Assembly: GCF_001040945.1 (NCBI RefSeq)
Contig: NZ_CP011930.1
Span: 3,157,021-3,221,020 of the forward strand
DNA length: 64,000 nt
Source: Herbaspirillum seropedicae
GTDB taxonomy: Bacteria > Pseudomonadota > Gammaproteobacteria > Burkholderiales > Burkholderiaceae_D
Direction: 5' to 3'
The notes below the pieces were generated by a model, which made no database searches, was not told the origin of the DNA, and was given only the letters and a program-made list of their open reading frames with translations. A program made the translations under genes and the position numbers. Of the stretch, positions 22,375 through 31,973 are shown piece after piece (within the stretch, counting starts at the first letter, position 1; each line of letters starts with the position of its first letter).

Positions 22375-24060
22375 ATGAAGATCAAGCGCTTCGATTGCAG
22401 CCTGGTGACTCGACTCGTCCTGTTCGGCCTGATGCTGATCGGGATCAGCGCGGTGCTGCGCTATCACATCCTGATCGGCTTCCTGGAAAAGGAACAGGCC
22501 CAGGTCGCCGCTGACCAGCAAAGCATCATTGCCAGCTATCTGGCCCAGGACATCGGCTATCGCGTCCAGGAACGCGTCCGCTATCTGGAGCGCCTGGCGC
22601 TGCACCTGCCGGCGGACCGGCTGGAGGATGGCCATGCCATGCAGGCATGGCTGCGGGAACATCAGGAACTGCAGCCGCTGTTCGCCCAGGGCATGTTCGT
22701 GGCGGCCGCCAATGGCCAGATCCTGGTCGATTACCCCACCCTCAACGGCCGGCGCGCCTTGTCGCTGGCGGACTATCCTGACTTCAAGCGCGTCCTGCAG
22801 GGCGCCACCGTGATCTGCCCGCCGCTGCTGAGCCCGGCCACGGGCCGGCCCATCATGGCCGTGCTCACGCCCGTGCGCGATGCCCACGGGCGCGTGGTCG
22901 GCATCCTCGGCGGCAGCACCGAACTGACGGCGGCCGGGTTCCTGGACCACTTGCAGCGCGCGCAACTGGGACCGACCGGCAGCTTCCTGTTGATTTCCCC
23001 GGAACAACGCATGATCGTGGCCTCCAGTGACGAAGCCCTGGTCTATACGCGCTTGCCCGCGACAGGCCAGGACTTGCTCATGGACCAGGCCTTGCAGGGC
23101 TTCCGGGGCAATGGCGTAGGCCTGGCGGCCAATGGCGTCAACGAGATCAAGGCCTTTGCCCCGGTACCCGGCACCAGCTGGCTGGTAGCGGCCACGCTGC
23201 CCTTGGCGGCAGCGCTGCCGACGGTGGAGCGCACGCGCGCGCTGATCGCCCGCGGCGGCCTGATCCAGGCAGCGATGGTGGTGCTGCTGGTGGTGCTGGC
23301 CTATCTCTGGTTCTTCCGCCCGCTGCGGCGCGCCGCTGCGCTGGCCGACCGCATGACGCGCGGCGAACTGCCGCTGTCACCGCTGCCGGTCGACCGGCGC
23401 GACGAGGTGGGCCAATTGACCATGGCCTTCAATGGCCTGCTGGCGCGCCTCAAGCTGCACCAGGCCGAACTGCAGCACCAGGCCCATCACGACGTGCTGA
23501 CCGGCCTGCCCAACCGCATGATGCTGGCCGAACGCATGCAGGCTGCACTGACCCATGCCTGCCGCGAACGCAATGGCGTGGGCCTGCTGTTTCTGGACCT
23601 GGATGGATTCAAGCCCATCAATGACACGCTGGGCCACAAGGCGGGCGACCAGGTCTTGCAGGAAATCACCCGCCGCCTGCGCCAGGTGGCGCGGCACGGC
23701 GACACCCTGGCGCGGGTCGGCGGTGACGAATTCGTGCTGCTGGTGACCGACCTGCGGCTACCCTTCGAGCAGGGCGCGCAAGCGCTGGCGGAGAAATGCA
23801 TCAAGACCGTTTCCGAACCGATCTGCCTGGATCAGCGCCAATACCGGCTGGGCGTCTCGGTGGGCATTGCCGTGTGCGACGGCAGCTGCGACGCCGACAG
23901 CCTGCTGCAAGCCGCCGACCAGGCCATGTATGCGGCCAAGGCCAATGGCCGCGGCTGCTACGTGATCGCGCCGGCACGACCGGCCTGCGCCAATACAGCG
24001 CTCAGCGCACCGGCAGAAACTGCAGGAACGACCCGCCCAGCAGATTCTGCACATAGCTGA
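22375..24060 (+). CDS. Membrane diguanylate cyclase with periplasmic Cache-type sensor
   Basis: 561-residue protein. An N-terminal membrane helix (LVLFGLMLIGISAVLRYHILIG) precedes a periplasmic domain of about 260 residues with Cache-like features (FVAAANGQILVDYPTLNGR, GILGGSTELT), a second helix (LIQAAMVVLLVVLAYLWFF), a HAMP-type linker, and a GGDEF domain. The active site is GGDEF at residues 449-453 and the RHGD motif five residues before it is an inhibitory site, so it should be active and feedback regulated. It probably links an external small molecule to cyclic-di-GMP. The start is the ATG at 22375, which places the membrane helix at the N-terminus. The 3' end overlaps the convergent lipoprotein gene by 59 bases. 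Confidence 0.9.
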   Translation: MKIKRFDCSLVTRLVLFGLMLIGISAVLRYHILIGFLEKEQAQVAADQQSIIASYLAQDIGYRVQERVRYLERLALHLPADRLEDGHAMQAWLREHQELQPLFAQGMFVAAANGQILVDYPTLNGRRALSLADYPDFKRVLQGATVICPPLLSPATGRPIMAVLTPVRDAHGRVVGILGGSTELTAAGFLDHLQRAQLGPTGSFLLISPEQRMIVASSDEALVYTRLPATGQDLLMDQALQGFRGNGVGLAANGVNEIKAFAPVPGTSWLVAATLPLAAALPTVERTRALIARGGLIQAAMVVLLVVLAYLWFFRPLRRAAALADRMTRGELPLSPLPVDRRDEVGQLTMAFNGLLARLKLHQAELQHQAHHDVLTGLPNRMMLAERMQAALTHACRERNGVGLLFLDLDGFKPINDTLGHKAGDQVLQEITRRLRQVARHGDTLARVGGDEFVLLVTDLRLPFEQGAQALAEKCIKTVSEPICLDQRQYRLGVSVGIAVCDGSCDADSLLQAADQAMYAAKANGRGCYVIAPARPACANTALSAPAETAGTTRPADSAHS

Positions 24061-24727
24061 TGCCGGCCCGACGGTAACGCTCGGTCATGAATTCGGCCAT
24101 CAGGTCGAGCCGCCCGACGATCTTGCCGAACTCCCGCTCGAAACTCAGATTGCGCGCCTGCTCGCCGATCTCGTCGGACAATAGCAAGGGCGCGCCAGCC
24201 GCGGTGCGCCGGCTGGCCAGGATCCAGGCGGCGATTTCGACATTGCGCGCGGCGTTGTAGAGATGCTGGGCGTCCAGGCCGTCGACCAGGAAGAATTCGA
24301 TCTTGTTGTCGTGGGCGACGATGATCATGTCGGCGGTGGCATCGATGAAGGCGGCCACCCTGTCGCCCTTGAATTCCGACGACAAGGCCAGCGTCATGGC
24401 CTGGATATCGCGCTTGCCTTGCAGTTCCGGCCAGGCCTGGCGCTCTTCGATGGCCTGGCGCACCTTCTTCTCCGCTTCTTCGCGGGTGGCGGCGGTCTTT
24501 TTCCATTCCGCCGGATTGCGCCGATACAGCTTGGACATCAACAGGTAGAGGCTATCCAGATTGGCGCGCATGGCCAGCGTGGCTACGCGGTTGGTGTCGG
24601 ACTGCCCCATCTCGCGCGAACTGGCCTCGGCTCCTTTGACCTGGCCATGCGGCGCGGGGGAACTGGCGCAGCCGGCCAGCAAGGCGGTGCAAGGGATCAG
24701 GAGGGCAAGCAGCTTTCTTGTTCTCAT
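24002..24727 (-). CDS. Conserved lipoprotein of unknown function
   Basis: 241 residues with a lipoprotein signal peptide (KLLALLIPCTALLAGC, lipidated Cys20), so it is membrane anchored after processing. The mature part is mostly helical with charged stretches (LYRRNPAEWKKTAATREEAEKKV) and hydrophobic segments near residues 130-165. It resembles the uncharacterised lipoproteins seen in Burkholderiales, but no enzymatic motif is visible. Its 3' end runs 59 bases into the oppositely transcribed cyclase gene. Confidence 0.75.
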   Translation of the reverse strand: MRTRKLLALLIPCTALLAGCASSPAPHGQVKGAEASSREMGQSDTNRVATLAMRANLDSLYLLMSKLYRRNPAEWKKTAATREEAEKKVRQAIEERQAWPELQGKRDIQAMTLALSSEFKGDRVAAFIDATADMIIVAHDNKIEFFLVDGLDAQHLYNAARNVEIAAWILASRRTAAGAPLLLSDEIGEQARNLSFEREFGKIVGRLDLMAEFMTERYRRAGISYVQNLLGGSFLQFLPVR

Positions 24728-24831
24728 CGGCGCACGGGACGAAACGAGCTGATAGGACTGATCCTAGCAGAATGCGTTCCCTCCCTGTGAGCCGATGTGC
24801 CGCCGCCCCCTCGGGCGGCGGCGGGCCGGGC

Positions 24832-26787
24832 TCAGGCCTTGGCCGCGTACGGCAGGCCGGTCAGGTAGCCGACGGTGGCGCCGAAGCGGTCCTTGTAGTT
24901 GGCGCGCACCAGCGGATCGAGGGTGTCCTTGACCTTGTCGTGCAAGCCCTTCTCCCAGTCGCCGGCGTGCTGGAAATTGCTCATCACATAGGTCCAGCCA
25001 TTGATCTCGTCGACCGCATGCAGGCCGGTCGATTCCGCCCCCGCCGGGCAGGACAGCACGCGGGTGAGCGCCTTGGTATCGACGTTGTAGGCCCACAGGA
25101 AGTTGTTGACGTGCATGCCGCTGTCTTCGCCGATGAACAAGGTGCGCAGCTTTTCGGAAAACTTGATGTTGTCCGGATTGGCGATGTGTTCCTGGTCGGC
25201 CAGGTTGCCCAGGGCGTCCGGGGTCTTCAGGTCCACGCCCACCAGGGCGGCCGGCGGGGCCATGTCGATGGCCACCCATTCGCTGTCGATGGCGTTGCCA
25301 CCGGCATCGCGCTGGCCGCCACGCAGGTTCAGGGCGTACACGGCGCCGGCCTTGGGGCCTTCCACCTTGATGTGGCCGGAGCCGTTGAGCATGGAGGTCT
25401 GTACATAGGACATGGCCGAATAGGCGATCTTGTCACGCGCATTGACGGTGGTGCCTTCCATCTTGGTGAAGCCCAGGCTGCCACCGGCCAGGGCGGCGTA
25501 ACGGTGGGTCTCCAGGAAGGCCGCGGCCTTCTGCATGCCCGGCTTGACGCGCACCCAGTTGAACTTGCCATTGAAGGGGATCTTGGAGAAGGAAGCGTCG
25601 GCCGGATCGCTGGTGCGGATATCCATGATGTCGACGGCCTTGTAGCGGTCCGCCATGGCCTTGATCTCGGCGCTGGTGGCGCTGCCCAGGCGCACCCAGG
25701 ACAGCTTGCCGGCGCCCGGACCGACGCCCGAGACCTGCTCCCAGCGCGCCACATAGAGCGTGCCCGAGGACAGGTCGGCGGCGCGGTCGGCGATGAACAT
25801 GAACAGGCCGCCGTTGGTGGCGTCGTCGCCCATCAACACGGTGCGCTGGTCGGGCATGACCTGCACCAGTTCGTGCGAGATGCGGCCCAGGCAGTAGTGT
25901 TTCTTGATGGAGCCGGTGCCGTCCGGGTTGACCGTCACTTCCGGCAGGTGGCCGTAGTGGTAGGGATTGGCGCGGCTCTCGTCGCCATACAGGTTCTTGC
26001 TGAAGGCCTTGAATTGCGGGTTGGAGGCGATGGCCGAGGCGTCCGGTTCGTATTCTTCCGAGGACAGATGGGTATTCCAGGGCGACAGGCTGGCGCCGCA
26101 GGTGATCCACAGGCCGTTGACCTGGGAGGTATCGACATTGTGGTACTTCACCAGCGACAGCTTGCCCGAGGACGGGTCCTGGTCCAGCGTCAGCACGGCA
26201 ATCGGCGATGGCAACTGGCCGTACATGGCGGCCTGCTTCTGGTCGCGGGTGGTGTATTCGAATTGCACCACGGCAAATACCGCATTGCCCTTCACACCCG
26301 GCACCTTGGCGCCGGCCACGGTCAAGAGCGAAGAGCCATCGGGGCAGTCCGAGAAGAACTGGCGCTCCTTGCCGGGCACCGAGCGATCGATGATGGGCTG
26401 GTTGTTGATGTCCAGGTAGCCGCCTGCGAGGATGGTGCCGCCCTTGCCATCCGGCACCATGTCGCCGGTCATGAAGAAGGGTTGATAAGCCAGCTTGTAG
26501 CTTTGCTTGCTGCCATCGGCAAAAGTCACTTCCAGGGCCGAGCCGACGGTGGTGGAGGCCATGGCCGCCGGATTGGCCAGGGTCGGGGCTGGCATCCCGG
26601 TGAAGCGCGCCGAGGCGAAGGGCTTGCCCGCGCCCGGGGTGGCGCAAGCGGCCAGCAGGGCCGAGGCCGACAGGCCGCCGGTCAGCGGCAGCAGCGGAGC
26701 CGCGCCCAGGGCCTTGAGCAGGCTGCGGCGGCCGGCTTGCGGCTGGTCGGCGGCGGATTGGATAGCGGTGGGGGCAGGCTGTCTCAT
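24832..26787 (-). CDS. PhoX/DUF839-family alkaline phosphatase, Tat-exported
   Basis: 651-residue protein of the PhoX family, calcium- and iron-dependent phosphatases that release phosphate from organic phosphoesters. A twin-arginine signal is visible (GRRSLLKALG at residues 19-28), followed by a hydrophobic stretch and a possible lipobox (ALLAAC, Cys48), so the mature enzyme may be anchored outside the cytoplasm. Family-type segments include GLWITCGASLSPWNTHLSSEEY, RISHELVQVMPDQRTVLMGDD, and PDNIKFSEKLRTLFIGEDSG. A candidate Pho box lies about 50 bases upstream of the ATG, which fits induction by phosphate starvation. Confidence 0.88.
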   Translation of the reverse strand: MRQPAPTAIQSAADQPQAGRRSLLKALGAAPLLPLTGGLSASALLAACATPGAGKPFASARFTGMPAPTLANPAAMASTTVGSALEVTFADGSKQSYKLAYQPFFMTGDMVPDGKGGTILAGGYLDINNQPIIDRSVPGKERQFFSDCPDGSSLLTVAGAKVPGVKGNAVFAVVQFEYTTRDQKQAAMYGQLPSPIAVLTLDQDPSSGKLSLVKYHNVDTSQVNGLWITCGASLSPWNTHLSSEEYEPDASAIASNPQFKAFSKNLYGDESRANPYHYGHLPEVTVNPDGTGSIKKHYCLGRISHELVQVMPDQRTVLMGDDATNGGLFMFIADRAADLSSGTLYVARWEQVSGVGPGAGKLSWVRLGSATSAEIKAMADRYKAVDIMDIRTSDPADASFSKIPFNGKFNWVRVKPGMQKAAAFLETHRYAALAGGSLGFTKMEGTTVNARDKIAYSAMSYVQTSMLNGSGHIKVEGPKAGAVYALNLRGGQRDAGGNAIDSEWVAIDMAPPAALVGVDLKTPDALGNLADQEHIANPDNIKFSEKLRTLFIGEDSGMHVNNFLWAYNVDTKALTRVLSCPAGAESTGLHAVDEINGWTYVMSNFQHAGDWEKGLHDKVKDTLDPLVRANYKDRFGATVGYLTGLPYAAKA

Positions 26788-26836
26788 CGAGGATTCTCCG
26801 GTATTGGCTAGCAGGGTTCGGGCAGCGGCGGCGCTA

Positions 26837-26853
26837 CCGTCAGGAATTTGTCA
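26837..26853 (-). promoter_or_regulatory. Candidate Pho box upstream of the PhoX-like gene
   Basis: On the reverse strand this reads CTGACAAATTCCTGACG: two CTGAC half-sites exactly 11 bases apart, as in the PhoB consensus CTGTCAT-N4-CTGTCAT, though with several mismatches. It lies about 50 bases before the ATG. Confidence 0.4.
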
Positions 26854-26929
26854 GTCAAACAAGCGCGCCGATGGTAGCGATGGAAAATGACAGGCGCGTG
26901 ACGGGGATGAAACTGCCCTCCTCCTCTTG

Positions 26930-26935
26930 TATAAT
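26930..26935 (+). promoter_or_regulatory. -10 box of the prfB promoter
   Basis: A perfect TATAAT 28 bases upstream of the prfB ATG. No good -35 hexamer is seen at the usual spacing. Confidence 0.5.
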
Positions 26936-26963
26936 CCAAGGTTTGATCGCAAAAGAAACCATC

Positions 26964-28068
26964 ATGGAAGCAGAACGCCTCAATTCCCTCCAATCCTTGC
27001 TCGACGACCTGGCCACCCGCGCCACCGAGCTACGGAGGTATCTTTGACTTCGATGTGAAGTCGGAGAAACTCGAGCAAGTCAACGCCGAACTGGAAGATC
27101 CCAACGTCTGGAACGACCAGAAGCGGGCCCAGGACCTCGGCAAGGAAAAGAAATCGCTGGAAGCGATCGTCCATACCCTCATCAAGATCGACAGCGAGTT
27201 GACGGATGCGCGCGACCTCTTCGAGATGGCGCGCGAAGAAAAGGACGAGGACACCATCATCGCCATCGAAGGCGACGCCGAGAACCTGAAGAAGATGGTG
27301 GAAGAAATGGAATTCCGCCGCATGTTCAGCGGCCCCATGGACGCCAACAACTGCTTCATCGACATCCAGGCCGGCGCCGGTGGCACCGAGGCCCAGGACT
27401 GGGCGTCCATGCTGCTGCGTCAATACCTGCGCTACTGCGAGCGCAAGGGCTTCAAGGCCGAGATCCTGGAACAGTCCGACGGTGAAGTGGCCGGCATCAA
27501 GACCGCCACCATCAAGGTCGAGGGCGAATACGCCTATGGCTTCCTGCGCACCGAAACGGGCGTGCACCGCCTGGTGCGCAAGTCGCCCTTCGACTCGTCC
27601 AATGGCCGCCACACCTCCTTCTCCAGCCTGTTCGTCTACCCCGAAGTGGATGAATCCTTCGAGATCGAGATCAACCCGGCCGATGTGCGCGTCGACACCT
27701 ACCGCGCATCGGGCGCGGGCGGCCAGCACATCAACAAGACCGACTCCGCCGTGCGCTTGACGCACGCGCCCTCGGGCATCGTCGTGCAATGCCAGAACGA
27801 CCGCAGCCAGCACCGCAACCGGGCCGAAGCCTGGGACATGCTGCGCGCCAAGCTGTTCGAACTGGAACTGCGCAAGCGCATGAGCGAGCAGCAGAAGCTG
27901 GAAGACTCCAAGACCGACGTCGGCTGGGGCCACCAGATCCGCTCCTACGTGCTGGACCAGTCCCGCATCAAGGACTTGCGCACCAACTTCGAAACCGGCA
28001 ACACCAAGGCCGTGCTCGATGGCGACATCGACGACTTCATCGCGGCTTCGCTGAAACAGGGCGTCTGA
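26964..28068 (+). CDS. prfB: Peptide chain release factor 2, made by programmed +1 frameshift
   Basis: Recognises UGA and UAA stop codons and triggers peptide release. The first 27 codons run from the ATG at 26964 to an in-frame TGA at 27045-27047; the remainder continues in the +1 frame from GAC at 27046, giving 367 residues in total (join 26964-27044 and 27046-28068). The stop-codon recognition tripeptide SPF is present ([12 protein letters not shown]), as is the catalytic GGQ loop ([20 protein letters not shown]). lysS follows on the same strand after 76 bases, as is common in proteobacteria. Confidence 0.97.
27035..27048 (+). promoter_or_regulatory. RF2 programmed +1 frameshift site
   Basis: GGAGGTATCTTTGA with the following C: an internal Shine-Dalgarno-like GGAGG just before the slippery CTT codon and the poorly read UGA-C stop. 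This is the classic RF2 autoregulatory element: low RF2 leads to pausing and a shift to the +1 frame. Confidence 0.95.
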
Positions 28069-28144
28069 TGCAGACCGGTCGCGCCGCACGGCTGCGCGAC
28101 CAGACTTTCCCGGACCGACCGTTCAACCTTCAAGAATTCCAACC

Positions 28145-29686
28145 ATGACCACGCAAAACACCCCCGCCGCCCAGCCGGCAGCCGACGAGAACAGCATCAT
28201 CGCCGAGCGCCGCGCCAAGCTGGCGGCCATCCGCGAACAGGGCGTCGCCTTCCCCAACGACTTCCGTCCGGCCAACCAAGCCGCCGACCTGCATGCCAAG
28301 TACGACGGTTTCGAGAACGAAGCCCTGGAAGCCGAGCCGGTCACCGTCACCGTCGCCGGTCGCATGATGTTGAAGCGGGTCATGGGCAAGGCGGCCTTCG
28401 CCACCCTGCAGGATGCCTCGGGCGTGCGCGCCGATGGCCGCATCCAGCTCTACATCACCCGCGACGTCACCGGCGAAGAAGCCATGGCCGCCTTCAAGCA
28501 CTATGACCTGGGCGACATCCTGGGCGCCGAAGGTACGCTGTTCAAGACCAAGACCGGCGAACTGTCGGTGAAGGTCACCAAGTTGAAGCTCATCACCAAG
28601 TCGCTGCGCCCGCTGCCGGACAAGTTCCACGGCCTGGCCGACCAGGAAATGAAGTACCGCCAGCGCTACGTCGACCTGATCATGAGCGAAGAGACCCGCC
28701 GCACCTTCAAGGCGCGTACCGCTGCGATGTCGTCGATCCGCCGCTTCATGGAAACCCATGGCTTCATGGAAGTGGAAACCCCGATGCTGCACCCGATCCC
28801 GGGCGGCGCGGCGGCCAAGCCCTTCATCACCCACCACAATGCGCTGGACATGCAGATGTTCATGCGTATCGCCCCCGAGCTGTACCTGAAGCGCCTGGTG
28901 GTGGGCGGCTTTGAGCGCGTCTTCGAGATCAACCGCAATTTCCGCAATGAAGGTGTGTCGCCGCGTCACAACCCGGAATTCACGATGATGGAGTTCTACG
29001 CCGCCTACGTGGATTACCAGTGGCTGATGGGCTTCACCGAACAGGTGATCCGCCAGGCCGCCATCGATGCGCACGGCACCGCCGTATTGAGCTACCAGGG
29101 CCGCGAGCTGGACCTGTCCAAGCCCTTCGACCGCCTGACCATCACCGGCGCGATCCTGAAGTACGCGCCCAACTACACCGAGGCGCAACTGGCCGACATC
29201 GACTTCCTGCGCACTGAACTGAAGAAGTTCGGCGTCAAGACCGACCAAGCCCCGCTGGCCGGCGCTGGCATCGGCGCGCTGCAACTGGCGCTGTTCGAAG
29301 AGACCGCCGAGTCGCAGCTGTGGAATCCGACCTACATCATCGACTACCCGGTCGAAGTCTCGCCGCTGGCGCGCGCTTCCGACACTGTGGCCGGCATCAC
29401 CGAGCGCTTTGAACTCTTCATCACGGGTCGCGAGATCGCCAACGGCTTCTCCGAGTTGAATGACGCCGAAGACCAGGCCGCCCGCTTCCACGCCCAGGTG
29501 GCGGCCAAGGACGCTGGCGACGAAGAAGCCATGTACTACGACGCCGACTACATCCGTGCGCTGGAATACGGCATGCCGCCGGCTGGTGGCTGCGGCATCG
29601 GTATCGACCGCCTGATGATGCTCATCACCGACTCGCCCAATATCCGTGACGTGATCCTGTTCCCGCACCTGCGTCGCGAAGATTGA
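28145..29686 (+). CDS. lysS: Lysyl-tRNA synthetase, class II
   Basis: 513-residue class IIb synthetase that charges tRNA-Lys. The N-terminal OB-fold anticodon-binding domain ([20 protein letters not shown]) is followed by the catalytic core with motif 1 ([20 protein letters not shown]), motif 2 ([20 protein letters not shown]) and motif 3 ([16 protein letters not shown]). Full length and all motifs intact. Likely co-transcribed with prfB. Confidence 0.97.
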   Translation: MTTQNTPAAQPAADENSIIAERRAKLAAIREQGVAFPNDFRPANQAADLHAKYDGFENEALEAEPVTVTVAGRMMLKRVMGKAAFATLQDASGVRADGRIQLYITRDVTGEEAMAAFKHYDLGDILGAEGTLFKTKTGELSVKVTKLKLITKSLRPLPDKFHGLADQEMKYRQRYVDLIMSEETRRTFKARTAAMSSIRRFMETHGFMEVETPMLHPIPGGAAAKPFITHHNALDMQMFMRIAPELYLKRLVVGGFERVFEINRNFRNEGVSPRHNPEFTMMEFYAAYVDYQWLMGFTEQVIRQAAIDAHGTAVLSYQGRELDLSKPFDRLTITGAILKYAPNYTEAQLADIDFLRTELKKFGVKTDQAPLAGAGIGALQLALFEETAESQLWNPTYIIDYPVEVSPLARASDTVAGITERFELFITGREIANGFSELNDAEDQAARFHAQVAAKDAGDEEAMYYDADYIRALEYGMPPAGGCGIGIDRLMMLITDSPNIRDVILFPHLRRED

Positions 29687-29700
29687 TCTCAGGTCGTCGA

Positions 29701-29736
29701 CCTGACCGACCTGACCGATCTGATCCACCTGTCCGC
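29701..29736 (+). repeat. Four degenerate 9-base tandem repeats after lysS
   Basis: Units CCTGACCGA, CCTGACCGA, TCTGATCCA and CCTGTCCGC follow one another 15 bases after the lysS stop and lead directly into the hairpin at 29731. The unit resembles the CCTGATCTA repeats downstream of lolD, in the same sense orientation. Confidence 0.85.
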
Positions 29737-29755
29737 ATCCGTTCCGGATGCGGAC
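29731..29755 (+). terminator. lysS terminator-like hairpin
   Basis: GTCCGCATCCG (29731-29741) pairs perfectly with CGGATGCGGAC (29745-29755) around a 3-base loop. It is followed by a pyrimidine-rich TTCCTCCCCTCC tract rather than a clean U-run. Probably ends the prfB-lysS transcript. Confidence 0.65.
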
Positions 29756-29965
29756 TTCCTCCCCTCCCCCCTCGTTGTTTGCCCTGCGCCCAGCCTCGCT
29801 GCCCGCCGCAGGCTTGGTCTCGCCGCAAACCCGCCGCCAGCGACGATGTTGGCGCATTACAAGTTTTTACAACTGACACAAGATCGGGATTTTTTTTCCC
29901 CGATGACCACTCCATAATCCAGTCATCCACTCATCATCAACAAGATAACAACTAGAGAGGTCATC

Positions 29966-30577
29966 ATGGAAACCAACAACGCAATCGTCAAATCCCAATC
30001 GAGCCGTCTGCATCCCCTGGTCGCCGGGGCGGCAGTGGCCGTGATCCTGGTCAGTCTCATTGGCGTGGCCGCCATGACGGGGCTGCTGCCCAGTTCCAAG
30101 AGCGCCAATTCCCCGCAGCAACTGGCGGCGGTGGAACAGAACGCCGGCCCGATGAACCCGCAACAAGCGCCGGCCACCCGCCTGGCGCCGCAACAGGCGG
30201 CCTATCCGTCGCAATCGGCAGAAGCCCCGCGTGCGGCGGCCGTCTGCAGCAGCTGCGGTGAAGTGGTGGCCGTGCGCGCCGTGCAACACACTCCCCAGAC
30301 CAGCGGCGTCGGTATCGCGGGTGGTGCAGTGGTCGGCGGCCTGCTGGGCAACCAGATCGGCGGCGGCAACGGCCGTACCCTGGCCACCATCGCCGGCGCT
30401 GTCGGCGGCGGCTATGCCGGCAACATGGTCGAGAAGAACGTACGCACCACCACCACCTATGTCGTGGATGTGCGCATGGACAACGGCAAGTCGCGCAGCT
30501 TCCCGCAAAGCGGCGCCAACTGGCGCGTGGGCGACCAGGTCCGCGTGGTCAACGGCCACCTGGAAAGCCGCGGCTAA
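29966..30577 (+). CDS. Glycine-zipper 2TM-domain membrane protein
   Basis: 203 residues. An N-terminal membrane anchor (LVAGAAVAVILVSLIGVAAM) is followed by a Pro/Gln/Ala-rich linker, a CSSCGEV motif, a glycine zipper (GIAGGAVVGGLLGNQIGGGNG and the following IAGAVGGGYAGNM), and a C-terminal beta-type domain (TTTTYVVDVRMDNGKSRSF). Such proteins (SlyB, Rick_17kDa_Anti-like) sit in the cell envelope; some affect outer-membrane integrity. The Cys pair in CSSCGEV could form a disulfide. A good ribosome binding site (AGAGAGG) precedes the ATG. Exact role unknown. Confidence 0.82.
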   Translation: METNNAIVKSQSSRLHPLVAGAAVAVILVSLIGVAAMTGLLPSSKSANSPQQLAAVEQNAGPMNPQQAPATRLAPQQAAYPSQSAEAPRAAAVCSSCGEVVAVRAVQHTPQTSGVGIAGGAVVGGLLGNQIGGGNGRTLATIAGAVGGGYAGNMVEKNVRTTTTYVVDVRMDNGKSRSFPQSGANWRVGDQVRVVNGHLESRG

Positions 30578-30594
30578 TCCTGCGCTCTTCCCTC

Positions 30595-30627
30595 AAGCCC
30601 TTCGCGCTTCGGCCCGAAGGGCTTTTT
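30595..30627 (+). terminator. Rho-independent terminator after the glycine-zipper gene
   Basis: AAGCCCTTCG (30595-30604) pairs with CGAAGGGCTT (30615-30624), and the stem ends in TTTTT. It is 18 bases past the stop codon. Confidence 0.9.
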
Positions 30628-30962
30628 CTATTTCCGGCGCTGTCCGGCGCTTTTTCCCGCAGGAAACCCCCGGCTGTCCACCAGATGCAGGATTACAACG
30701 TTACAGGACCATTGAGCTGTCATATTCCCACGCACTGAAACGAACACAAGTAACATTGCATGAAAGCAAAAAAAGTTGTCATTCAAGGCTGACAAGCGAC
30801 CAGTCCGACAGTTAGACTTTCGCAAAAAATCATCCGCCCGGGACAGTAGCGGATTCGTCACAGGAAACAGAACGCATGCCAGCAATGCGACGGCCTGTCA
30901 CGAAACGGGGGGCGAACGACTCGCCAGGCACGGGCTGTTAGCCCGCACGCTATATTGAATTT
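30628..30962. other. 335-base non-coding upstream region of the hydrolase gene
   Basis: No supportable gene. It contains a small hairpin (CGGGCT-gtt-AGCCCG, 30931-30945) and a -10-like TATATT at 30951-30956, only six bases before the ATG at 30963. If used, transcription would begin at or beside the start codon. Confidence 0.45.
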
Positions 30963-31874
30963 ATGGACACTTTGTCATCCACTGACCATCCGGGGCCAGT
31001 CACACCGCCCCCCGCAGAAGACCGTCAAGGCGGCCCGCACAAGGAACATGCCGTCATCCTCTTGCACGGCTTGTGCGGCTCGCAACTGGAGATGGGCTCG
31101 ATTCCCAAGCAGCTCAAGAAAGCCGGCTGTACCGTCATTCCCCTCAATATCGACAATTACTCGGCGGCGCTGACCAACCCGCGTGTCTCCCCGAACTGGG
31201 AAGAATGGTGCGCCGTGGTGGAAAGCCGGGTGGCGCGCCTGAAGGAAGAATTCCGCACCGTCTCCCTGTGCGGGCTGTCCATGGGCGCCACCCTGGCCCT
31301 GGCCGTGGCCGCCCGCAGCAAGGAACTGCTGTCGGTGGTGCTGCTCTCGCCGGTGCTGCAATACGACGGCTGGTCGGTGCCTTGGTACTGGAAGCTGCTG
31401 ACCGTGGTCTACGACCTGGGCTTTCGCAATTGGTCCTACAAGGAAAGCGAACCCTACGGCATCAAGAACTTCGAGATGCGCCGCCGCGTGGCCAGCGCCC
31501 TGGAAAAGGATGGCGTGGCCGCCGTCGGCGCCGCCTCCATCCCGGCGCGCCACCTGCGCGCAGCGCTGCGCATGATCGACTACGTCAAGCAGTCCCTGCC
31601 GCTGGTGCGCACCGATACCCTGATCATCCATTCCATCGACGACGAGACCGCGTCCCCGCGCAATGCCGAACAGATCCTGCAGTACATCAACGCCGAAGTG
31701 CGCAAGGTGGTCTGGCTGGGCGACTGCTATCACATCATTACCGTGGACAACGAACGCGAGATCGTGACCAATGAGACCGTGATGTTCATCCGGCGCAGTA
31801 TCGAGATGCATGGTCACGAATTCTCACGCAAGCACCTGGCGCATGCGTCACCCCTGAAGGACAGGCGCGGCTGA
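30963..31874 (+). CDS. Alpha/beta hydrolase, carboxylesterase type
   Basis: 303 residues, no signal peptide. After a Pro-rich first 28 residues comes AVILLHGLCGSQLEMG (oxyanion-hole HG motif), then the nucleophile elbow CGLSMGATLAL with the catalytic Ser, the likely Asp in SIDDETASP and the His in DCYHIITVDNE. This layout matches bacterial carboxylesterases and monoacylglycerol-lipase-like enzymes. The ATG at 30963 is the only reasonable start before the HG motif and has no ribosome binding site. Substrate unknown. Confidence 0.82.
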   Translation: MDTLSSTDHPGPVTPPPAEDRQGGPHKEHAVILLHGLCGSQLEMGSIPKQLKKAGCTVIPLNIDNYSAALTNPRVSPNWEEWCAVVESRVARLKEEFRTVSLCGLSMGATLALAVAARSKELLSVVLLSPVLQYDGWSVPWYWKLLTVVYDLGFRNWSYKESEPYGIKNFEMRRRVASALEKDGVAAVGAASIPARHLRAALRMIDYVKQSLPLVRTDTLIIHSIDDETASPRNAEQILQYINAEVRKVVWLGDCYHIITVDNEREIVTNETVMFIRRSIEMHGHEFSRKHLAHASPLKDRRG

Positions 31875-31973
31875 CGTGCCAGGAAACAACACCCAGCGCA
31901 TAAAACAAGCGCGGTAAGCCTTTTGACAGACTGGATTCTTAACATGAGCACATTGCGCAGCCTGGCAATGTAG

